DNA of 64,000 nucleotides from Euphorbia lathyris (Eukaryota > Streptophyta > Magnoliopsida > Malpighiales > Euphorbiaceae). Below are positions 55,901 through 64,000 of the stretch, one piece after another (position 1 is the first letter of the stretch; every line of letters starts with the position of its first letter). The stretch covers positions 135,101,929-135,165,928 of the forward strand of contig NC_088911.1 of assembly GCF_963576675.1 (NCBI RefSeq), written 5' to 3'. Below the pieces are notes generated by a model. The model was not told the DNA's origin and did no database searches. It worked only from the letters and a program-made list of their open reading frames with translations. Position numbers and translations under genes: made by a program.

Positions 55901-57300
55901 GGGTTTTGTTTGGTGTTAATCGGGAGAAACGCATGTCCCAAATCCCTACAAAAAGCTTCATTGTCAACAAGACGGGAAGATATTTCTCGTAGGAGATTAA
56001 TTACCATAGAGTCTTGCGCGTTGCTAGGAGGTTTAAAACTTTATCCTCCTTGGTCATTAGGGGATTGGCCCAAACCTTGCTCCCTAAACTCATTATGGAA
56101 TCCGGAAGGGGGCTTCAACACCTTTTGATTATTGCCATAAGACAAACTCGGGTGTTGGTGTTAAGGCCTCCATCCGCTGTTATTATTATCACGGTGATGG
56201 TAAGCATTCGAGTTATGAAAGGAGTTGTAATTAGAATTATACTTCAGTCTTCCCCCTACATAACTTACGCTCTCGGCATCGATGGGGAAAGGGCTTCCGG
56301 TTTGACAATCCTTACCATAGTGGTCACCATCGCAATGTGAGCACAATAGGGCTTGTGCTGTATTCTGGAGGCTCAATTGTGCCATTAAGGCGTCTAGCTT
56401 TTTACTCATCTCGCTTATGGAGATCTTAGGAGCCTCATCTTCTACGGTAAAAGTTTGATGTCGTGAGGGCCCGGCAAGCCAATCTTCTTGCCATTGGACA
56501 CTTTTCCTAGCTAATTCGTGGATGAGCTCGTAGGCCTCGCTTGTCGATTTTCGAAACAAATCCCCACCTGCGGCAGAATCAACAGTTGCACGATTAGTGG
56601 GAGTTAAACCATGGTAGAAGGTACTTACCAAATCATGCTTAGGAATGTCATGGTGGGGGCAGTTTCGGAGCAACTTCCGAAACCTAGCCCAAGCTGAATA
56701 AAGGGCCTCGTATTCAAGTTGCCTAAAGGACATGATATCGTTTCTCAACTTAACCGTTTTGGAAGGCGGGAAGTAGTACGAAAGGAACTCCTTCTCGAGC
56801 TCCTCCCACGATGTGATCGATCCCGCCTCCAACGAGTGCAACCACTCCAACGCTTGTCCTGTTAAAGAGAAAGGAAATAACTTTAGTTGGATGGCCTCAA
56901 CCGGAACACCATTTTGCCGAGAAGTTTCGGCACACATAAGAAATTTATCAAGGTGTTCGTTAGGGTTTTCATGGGGTTCCCCTCCGAATTGACCAAGTTG
57001 TTGGATTAGTCGGATCATGCTAGTCTTTATTTTGTATGTGTCGGCCGGAATGGTGGGGGCAATGATCCCGTTGCGGTTTTGAGGTCGGTGCGGAGCAAGG
57101 ATCTCCAACATCGAGCGCATGTCATTACCTCCACCATTTCGGTTGTTATTCACGGGTTGCACTGGCGGCCTTTGGTTGACCTCGGGTTGGTTAGCTTCAT
57201 TGTTGAGGTTTGCCATTTTCTCTCTCCGGATCCTACAAAGAGTACGTTCAATTTCGAGATCAATAGGAATGAGAGAATCACTACGAGATCGGGTGTACAT
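52981..57300 (-). pseudogene. Athila-like gag-pol, one frame with in-frame RT/RNase H deletion and five stops
   Basis: 1,440 codons in one frame from ATG 57300. Gag: capsid (GQALEWLHSLEAGSITSWEE) and knuckle CSHCDGDHYGKDC (C-x2-C-x3-H-x4-C). Protease: ALCDLGASINLMP (DLGA active site, Athila style). The RT begins (KAEVIKLLDA) and then jumps within frame at about 54490 to the RNase H end (ALKYLMTKQDAKPRLIRW, VADHLSRL). About 400 residues including the catalytic RT box are missing compared with relatives. Integrase: H2C2 zinc finger (CDACQRSG), then the core D, D and E ([26 protein letters not shown]). Stops at 56161-56163, 56041-56043, 53863-53865, 53611-53613 and 53374-53376; at least four of these are one C-to-T or G-to-A step from sense codons. 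The copy cannot make its own RT. Confidence 0.93.
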
Positions 57301-57449
57301 AAAATAAATAAATGAAATAAATTATAAACAAGAAAGAATATTGTTAGTACAAAGTATATATATATAAAGTGTATATAAACAATTTATACAAAATTAATGC
57401 TTAGACTAACAACAAAACGTTTTTGTCTAATATTGCAAGAAATTATAAA

Positions 57450-57467
57450 TCCCCGACAACGGCGCCA
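57450..57467 (-). other. Athila-like primer-binding site
   Basis: Minus strand TGGCGCCGTTGTCGGGGA, six bases inside the 5' LTR, Asp-tRNA type as in Athila/Tat elements. The 57301-57449 stretch is leader without a gene. Confidence 0.93.
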
Positions 57468-57473
57468 AAAACT

Positions 57474-59287
57474 TGATGCGCGCGCGGACTAGGTAGAGCT
57501 TTTCTATGACGAAATGTATATTACGATAAGTGCGTTACGACTATTGATGTGATCTTTCTAAATGCTCTAACTCTACTAGACGCCACTACTTAGGGGCAAG
57601 TGTACCCCGTCGTATCAAGTAATAATCCGGTTAAGACCGGGTATCGAATCCACGGGATTTATAACTACAAGTATTAGACGACTCGGTTTTATATGTTATC
57701 TAAGCGATGAATACTTTGAGTTGATGCAGGGAACAACTACAAACTACTCCTAACTACGGGTGAGACGAGTTTATATGGCAAAACTCTACGAGATGATATG
57801 GATAGCGATAAGTTATAAATATGACGAATAATGACTCCCAATATATAAACGGTTAATGTTTTACTCTTGCAATGACGACTACGTGTAGTGTGACCGACCC
57901 GTGAAGTACTTAGACTACGTGGTTCCTAGTCAAGGCGTGTCTAATGCTTGGGACCAGAAATTAGGGCCCGTAAGTTCCGTGGTTTGTCAATTCCTACGGT
58001 TTCTGAAGCGTCACTTTCGGTAAGGCAACACCTATATGAATCCCTAAAGATAGCCCGAATGGCGTCGGAAATCGCGTTCTCCTACACAATAATCAATTAC
58101 GAGTATCAAAACAAGTAGCAAACATCAACACAAATATAGAGAAAGAGATTATGAATCATAAATTATAAATATGAAGAGTATAAATGTGAAATACAACCAA
58201 GCCTAGTACATAGGAAGAGTACAAGCTAATTAGCAAGTGAAAAGGGAAGAATCCACCCTCGGAACTAGCTAACCGGACTCAAGGCCGTCTCTTAGGACTT
58301 GGAGGTGGAGCTTTCGAGCTTGGTGGACGGAGATGGAATGGAACTTTGATGGAATGTCGGGATCAATGAACATGCTCTCAAGGTGGAAGAGAATTGCTTA
58401 TATAAACTACAATCTCACACTATCTAACAAGAACTAAAAAAATCTAAGATTCAAGATTACAAGATGAAGAAATCAAGAGGTTAAGAGCTGTCTAAATGAG
58501 TGCTAGTCACTCTTATTTATACACATCAAGCTAGGGAAAAGTTGTAATTTCCTAAGATACAAGCATGGAGGAACATGATTTTATGCAGATTTCCCATGAT
58601 ACGCCTCGTGTATGGTGGAGTACGCCCCGCGTAATTGCCCATTCCATCAGAAATCTTCTGCATGTGGACCAAGTCCAGATCTTGTTGTCTCAATCACGCC
58701 GCGCGTATACTGGGGTGCGCCTCGCGTGTTTGAGTTTCTGAGATTTTATTGCTTGAATTGGGCCTTTTACGCACCGCGTAGTTGAAGCACGCCTTGCGTA
58801 AATAAGTTTCTGAGCTTTTTGGATTGAAGAACTTCCTTACACGCCCCGCGTGTAAGGTGGTACGTCCCGCGTAGGGTAGTTGACTCAGGGAGACCATGCA
58901 GTCTGACTTTCAGGATTAGGCTTATCATTTCTGACACATGTTCCACGCCTCGCGTGGTGGTTGATACGCCCCGCTTATTGGTGACTAGATTCCACGTGGT
59001 GCCTGTGGATTGCACAATTATTTCTGACCAAATGTTCCACGCCCCGCGTATGTCGGTGGAATTTCGCTCCTTGCTCGTACCTGAAATACAATTCTCGAGA
59101 GCCGAGTTAGCTTGACGTTTTTATTTTCTAAATTAATCAAAAATAAGAAAAATTAACCGAAAGTATGGAATTTATTTTTATTTCGTTATTTTATTAAAAC
59201 ACTCTATTTTTGCAATTAAACTTATTTATTTCATCTAAAACTAAACCGTAAATCACGCTAAAAGATAGGGACGAAACGCCCCTATCA
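57474..59287 (-). repeat. Athila-like 5' LTR (1.81 kb)
   Basis: Partner of 49277-51109, same ends. A short deletion near 59040 has removed one palindrome and the 8-bp linker of the last pair. The TSD GAAGT follows at 59288-59292. Confidence 0.94.
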
Positions 59288-59292
59288 GAAGT

Positions 59293-60680
59293 CGCCAGTT
59301 ATCGATCTTTTAGGTGATTCTCCTCTCCGGGATCCCATCACCGATCTCTCGGACATGCAGTTTCAATTTTTCTCCAACCCAACTGAGCCTTCTCCAAATG
59401 AGTTACAGAAAAAGCAAGCCTCTGTTACTCATCCTGAGGAACAAGCCAAGTCTCCGGAAAATCCAATCTCTGCCGAGCAAGAGCTCGAAGTCCAAGCTGC
59501 TCAAAGTGAAAAGCATGCTAAGGAAAATCCTACTCAAACTGAGTTGCCTTCTCCTTCACCAACTCAAACCAACATTGAGCAGGTCAATATCTATGATGAT
59601 CCACCTCCTTCCCATCCAATATCGCAGAATATTGAGCAGCCTGTCTCCGCTGTTACTTCAAACAAAAGCCCAGCTGTTAATCAAGTTGGCCCGTCAAATT
59701 CCACTCGAATTCTGGCAACTGAGAACATTCCTGAGGCAACATATACTTATCTGCATGCTACTGAGTCCGGACGTCGCATTATTGACTCCGCTCAAACTAT
59801 TCTCCAGGATTTGAACACTTCTCATGCCGATGCTGCTGGGTATGCCAATGTTGAGTCCCCACAAATCTCGTCTATCACTCAGCTTCTCAATAAGATCAAG
59901 GGTCTCAAAGATTTAGTTAGTGTAATGACAACAGTCCAAACACAGCAACCCAAGCAGGAATCCATCGTCAAACTGGCCGAACTGCAGTTAATGATGGTGA
60001 ATCACATGGATTCCCTTCAAGGCCAAATTAATGCTCTTTCTGCAGTCAACATAGGGTATGCTACCTCAGCTGAGTTGAATCAACATTTTACCAAACTGAA
60101 CTCTGAGCTGACAGGCACTCGCGAGCTAATCTCCTCAACTTCTCAATGTTCGGTCGAACAAATCAGTGAAGTTGTCCGTCTACTCAACTTGAGTAAGGAA
60201 GAGATGGACGCTGATCAACTCAAGACGAATGAATTATTGCAGTACTCACGATCCACCTACAGACATGTGCGCCATACAAACGCCCAACGTCAGTTTTATG
60301 ACTCGGCTTTGCTCAAGATGTACCATAAAGCTTATGCCCAGCTGACTGACACAATCACATGGATTGGGAAATCCCAGGAATATATATTGAGTGTGCTCAG
60401 TGCCTCTATCCGAATTCCACAAGATACCTTGGACGATGGTATTCCCGTCTTTGATGGTATAATGGAAAGCACGAAAAGACTTAAAGCTTATTCTGTGAGG
60501 CTAACTCGTGCTGCCCTCAATGACACATTCGTTCCTCCTTCGCCCGATGGTGGCAAAACGGGGGAGAAAGAACAAGCTGATAGAACTCAGCACGCAAGAG
60601 AAGCATCGGGTAGTCAGCAGCCGCAAAAGGGAAAAGGCAAAGTCAATCCTGCCCACGCCCAAGTCAATAAAAAGAAATAG
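59293..60680 (+). pseudogene. Copia-1 ORF X, C-terminal part
   Basis: Resumes in the frame of the PSPNELQKKQASV segment after the Athila-like element. It is Glu/Gln/Pro-rich at first, then a likely helical region (TYLHATESGRRIIDSAQTIL; ITQLLNKIKGLKDLVSVM), then QFYDSALLKMYHKAYAQL and ESTKRLKAY. It ends in a Lys-rich tail (GKGKVNPAHAQVNKKK) at TAG 60678-60680. Homologous throughout to Copia-B ORF X. No membrane segment, so an envelope role is not supported. This half is uninterrupted for 460 codons. Confidence 0.82.
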
Positions 60681-61219
60681 TTAGGCCAGTTTGCTAGTTT
60701 TTACTCTTGACTTGTATTTTTTTGTGTTTCCCTTATCTGGCGTACTTTGTTTTGCTGACTATATAAAATCATGCATCTTTTATTCCAAATTGATTGATCT
60801 TATATGATGCTTATTTAAGTATTGTGCTTTATGCTGATCTGTCTTAATTGAACAAACAAATAAAAGAAAAAGGGAATATACTCAGTATACATTTACTCTA
60901 GGTTTCCCATAACTCTGATATCAAACTAACCATGTATCAAAACTGAGTCAAAACATATCCCACATATTGACCTCTTCTGAAAACTGACCTAGGCTCATCT
61001 GAATTAGATCTTGGAATGTCTAGAACTGAACTAAGTCAGTATAAGCATGCCTTAACTTTACTCAATTAAATCTTAGAAGGTTTAGAGTTAAGTCAAGTCA
61101 ATAGATGCAACCCTTACGGGGGAGTAATTTCAGAAGCATAAAAAGAAATTCAATCATGGGGAATCTCAATGCTGAGTTCCATCAATTAAATATTTTGCCA
61201 ACATCAAAATAGGGGAGTT
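60681..61219 (+). other. Copia-1 3' untranslated region and polypurine tract
   Basis: No frame. The end, CATCAAAATAGGGGAGTT (61202-61219), is the polypurine tract directly before the 3' LTR. Confidence 0.8.
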
Positions 61220-62703
61220 TGTTGAAACACCTTTCCACATGATTTTGATTTGACAAAATTATTTAAGTTAATCCATGATTAAGGGACAATTAAATTTAAG
61301 TGCTTTGATTTAATTGTACTAATATGTTTGTTCAATGTTAAGTATAAAAATAAATAGAAATAAAAAGTAAGACAGGACGAAGTCAGCATGAGATCACATC
61401 ACAAGCTGAGTAGAGTGGAACTCAGCATGACAGAAGATAAGTCATCTTCAGAACAGAAGCTTAAAGATCAAGAAGCTGAGTGGAACAGAGCTCAGTAACA
61501 AAAGTAGAAAAGTCTTCCGAGAACTATGTCTGACAGAACAAAGCTGACCATGGAAGCTGAGTAAAAGAGAACTCAATATCTGAATTGGCAACAATCAAAG
61601 ACAACGGCTATCAAAGTCAAGCTAAGTGATCTTCAGGACAGCATGAATGATCCGTTTGCTAAAAGACAAGATCCGACAACTGTCTGCACCAATAATAGAA
61701 ACTTTGGAATTACGCAAGAGCCAATTTCGAGATGCATGGGTCAAATGTTCGTTAGCTAAAAGACGGACTGGCACAAGAAGACGAAACCTGCAAGAAGAAG
61801 ACAAACCTGACGCCTGTGGAATTCAGACGACAGGATTGGCCTGCAAGTCTGAAGCTGACCAGAATATTGTCCCCAAAAGAGTCGTTTTGGATTCAACGGG
61901 CAAAATCAAATTCAAATGATTTGATCTTCAGATTGCAACTATAAAGGGACAAGTATACCTCTTGGATCATTGCCGAATTACAGAAAATACAAGAGAGAAA
62001 AATACAAGTAAAAAGCACATCAAAACAAAAAGAGATCTTACGCCAACTTTCTATTCTTGTGTAAAAGCTAGGGTGATTTTTGTAATCATCTAAAGTGTTC
62101 TTTGTGTGAAAAAGAACAAGTCTGTATCAATTTTATTATTAAGAGTGTTGAGCTGAGTACTCGGTGTTGAGTGCTTAGTGGTAGAGAAATCTAGGTGTTT
62201 GGTTATAGCACTTAGTAGGAGTTGAGTAGACGAATAGAGGAAAGTACTCTTGCATATTCAACTGCCTGTAAACGGTTTGTGCTCTACCTTTAAAGAGCTC
62301 AGTATTGGATTTAAAAAGCCCGGAGGGATTCTGGGGACTGGACGTAGGCGGAGAGGCCGAACCAGGATAAGTCGTACTGAGTAATTTCTAACTCTCTCTC
62401 AATATGTATATATATCTGTATGTGTTGCTTGACATATTTACTCAGCATATAAAATTGCTTAAACTGACACTGAGTAAATAAGAGTGCTGAGTTGGAAGCT
62501 GACCACAACAGCGTCAATTCCCAACTCATACGTAAAATAGTTTTAGTCAACATCTGACTAAAGTTGTCTTATACTATAATCGGTCGTGCTGACCAAAGCA
62601 GAGTTGACTAACTCAAGAAAATATATTAAGTCAGCTTAATTAAAACAGAAAAAGTTATATTAGTTCCTAATCCCCCCCTGGAACTAATCACACGGGACCA
62701 ACA
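61220..62703 (+). repeat. Copia-1 3' LTR, complete (1,484 bp)
   Basis: TGTTGAAACACC to GGGACCAACA. TATA box CTATAAAGG at 61939-61947, the exact point where the 5' LTR is broken. Followed by CGTTT (62704-62708) and the right half of the hAT element. Confidence 0.94.
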
Positions 62704-63085
62704 CGTTTGTCCAAGTCAATCTGTATATTTAAAAAAATACAATTAAAATGTCACACCAATTTTTCTTAATAAAAAAAATAGTACACACAACATAATACTT
62801 AATAAGTTTGGAAAAATTCTAATAAACTAATTATCTATCGAAACATCAAATATAATTAAATTATATTTATAAATTATAATATATATAAATATATATATAT
62901 AGTATATCGGGCCGGGCCGAGCCAATGGAAAATTCATATAGCCCAAGCCCGCCCAATTGTTGGAGGGCTTGGGTCGGACCTAACACCAATTTCATGTGTC
63001 CAATCCTGACTAAATGGGCTTAAACCTGGACCTGGGCCTGGGCCTGGGCGAGCCAGGCGAGCTCGCCGGCCCCATACCCAGTCTA

Positions 63086-64000
63086 CATATAAGGAATCAT
63101 TTAACTCACTTATTAATCAATATGAAATATTTAATACAAATTTATAACTTTTCAAATTAACCAAACCATATGTAACTTTTCAATGTGATATTGGTTAACA
63201 AATCTTTTAACTTCTAACAACATAATCACATATCAAAATTTACAAATTTTTCGAACCTCATACCGCAACTTATAAGATGTTCCCAAAAATAGAGGGAAAA
63301 AAAGAACAATTGTGGAAGACGATAAGAACAAATCTTTTTTTTCCCAGCTTTTTCTTACCAACCAACTAGAAAAGGGTACAATTGGAGTTATAAAAGAAAA
63401 GTGCAGAGGAGATGAGCAATATTTTAAAAACCGGATCGGAAGTCGATCCGGAATGACAACTGAGTTAAGGGCTAATGGGTTCAACCGGTTGACTCGGATT
63501 GATTGAACCGGATGATATTATAAATAATATATATATATATATATAAATTAATAATATATATAATAAATAATATATGGAATATTTGTTTTTTTAATAAATT
63601 AAAAATAAATAATTAAAAGCTTAAGAACAATTACAAATTTGTATATTAAATGAATTTAACTTGAACAATAGAGCACAAGTAATTAATTGGTGAAAAAATT
63701 AGGAAATAAAAAATGAGTTTGTCAGGTTTTATTATCCACTAAATAATATCAAAAATCATCAATATGTTGTATTTAATAATATAAAAGAAAAAAGGAGTCA
63801 TGTTTCCCAACTACTTATTGGGATTACAAGGTTTATTCTCAGCCACTCATCAAAATCATAATGAGTGGCAGAGATGAAATAAAATTAAGGAGATATATAA
63901 ATAACTCCTGATTCCAAAACAAGATCATCTTCCTCGTATTTTCTATCGCCATCTACATGAACTTATCTGAAAACTAAGAATTTCAGCACTGTTTTTTTTA
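63086..64000. other. Right flank: AT-rich DNA, TA microsatellite, possible promoter at the edge
   Basis: No supported gene. The segment 63352-63412 is homologous to 4432-4500. A GAACCGG/AACCGG-rich stretch (63428-63510) may be a small transposon fragment. A (TA)n microsatellite lies at about 63526-63545. Near 63893 GATATATAAATAACTCC is TATA-like and is followed by a leader-like sequence running off the window, so a host gene may start to the right. Confidence 0.4.

Larger units (their letters stand above)
49277..59287 (-). mobile_element. Athila-like Ty3/gypsy element, minus strand
   Basis: LTRs at 57474-59287 (5') and 49277-51109 (3'), as plus-strand TGATGCG to CCCTATCA, flanked by GAAGT at 49272-49276 and 59288-59292. 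PBS and polypurine tract give minus orientation. Gag-pol shows Athila motifs, but RT and most of RNase H are deleted. The two LTRs are very similar by eye. It interrupts Copia-1 ORF X. Confidence 0.95.
5856..62703 (+). mobile_element. Copia-1: outer Ty1/copia element hosting three further insertions
   Basis: It starts TGTTGAAACACC at 5856 and ends GGGACCAACA at 62703, flanked by CGTTT at 5851-5855 and 62704-62708. Order on plus: truncated 5' LTR, integrase fragment, [Copia-B], integrase-RT, [Gypsy-A], RNase H, ORF X, [Athila-like], rest of ORF X, polypurine tract, complete 3' LTR. It lacks R, U5, PBS, gag and protease because of an internal deletion. The long LTR, gag-pol in one frame and extra 3' ORF suggest the SIRE/Maximus side of copia; this placement is tentative. 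The LTR halves that can be compared differ at about 15 sites in roughly 725 bp by eye, so it is older than the elements inside it. Confidence 0.92.
5714..63085. mobile_element. Non-autonomous hAT element, split by the nested retrotransposons
   Basis: The left end is TAGACTTGGGCATGGGCCGG (5714). The right end, inverted, is TAGACTGGGTATGGGGCCGG (ending 63085). The flanks are CATATAAG at 5706-5713 and 63086-63093, a perfect 8-bp TSD, diagnostic for the hAT superfamily together with these TIRs. Only about 520 bp is hAT DNA: 5714-5855 and 62709-63085, after removing the inserted copia and its TSD. It is rich in GGGCC/GGCCC strings and carries no transposase. Everything from 5856 to 62703 is the insertion. 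Confidence 0.9.

Noticed and set aside
55310..56340. Several 70-220 codon plus-strand frames across the Athila-like pol
   Set aside because: They are antisense shadows of the gag-pol frame without recognisable domains.
47705..60680. ORF X as an envelope gene
   Set aside because: The position fits, but there is no signal peptide, membrane segment or glycoprotein-like Cys pattern, and there are strong basic nuclear-type clusters.
5856..62703. Endogenous pararetrovirus (caulimovirus) sequence
   Set aside because: All RT regions have integrase and LTRs, with copia or gypsy domain order; no movement protein or coat-protein motif is seen.
1..64000. tRNA or rRNA genes
   Set aside because: The only tRNA-related strings found are primer-binding sites next to LTRs; no cloverleaf or rRNA segment was noticed by eye.

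Overview
The window is nuclear DNA from a flowering plant, most likely a eudicot. It is almost entirely transposable elements: long stretches of Ty1/copia and Ty3/gypsy polyprotein, LTR pairs with 5-bp target-site duplications (TSDs), plant-type initiator-Met and Asp tRNA primer sites, a plant LINE and plant-type MITEs. I see no intact host protein-coding gene.

Layout. Positions 1-5713 are old flanking DNA: a minus-strand LINE (endonuclease and ORF1 remnants), a degraded minus-strand copia LTR and gag, and a 554-bp Mutator-type MITE with a perfect 9-bp TSD. From 5714 to 63085 lies a short non-autonomous hAT element (8-bp TSD CATATAAG at both ends), split by a nest of about 57 kb. The nest is a set of insertions within insertions, each datable by its TSD. 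(1) An old plus-strand copia, Copia-1 (5856-62703, TSD CGTTT), entered the hAT. (2) Three elements then hit Copia-1: minus-strand Copia-B of the same family (6985-24200, AAGTT) in the integrase region; a plus-strand Tat/Ogre-like gypsy, Gypsy-A (25880-46724, CTGAT), in RNase H; and a minus-strand Athila-like gypsy (49277-59287, GAAGT) in the 3' extra ORF. (3) A non-coding LARD (9272-14805, GAAGC) hit Copia-B, and a copia solo LTR (32556-33897, AATAT) hit the Gypsy-A gag-pol ORF. Positions 63086-64000 are AT-rich right flank.

How the parts work. Copia-1 and Copia-B share one plan: gag-protease-integrase-RT-RNase H in one frame, then a second sense ORF (ORF X) that resembles plant-transposon proteins and has its own TATA box. 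Gypsy-A carries a single gag-pol frame with four capsid-like modules, two RNase H domains and, downstream of pol, an antisense intron-containing gene resembling a plant mobile domain protein, followed by a 39-bp tandem repeat. The Athila-like copy has an in-frame deletion of nearly all RT and RNase H.

The most unexpected signal is in non-coding DNA. The Athila-like element, the LARD and Gypsy-A each carry arrays of GC-rich perfect or near-perfect palindromes of 13-16 bp. The palindrome sequence differs in each family, but the start-to-start spacing is always 20-23 bp, about two helical turns. In Gypsy-A the array directly precedes the LTR TATA box.
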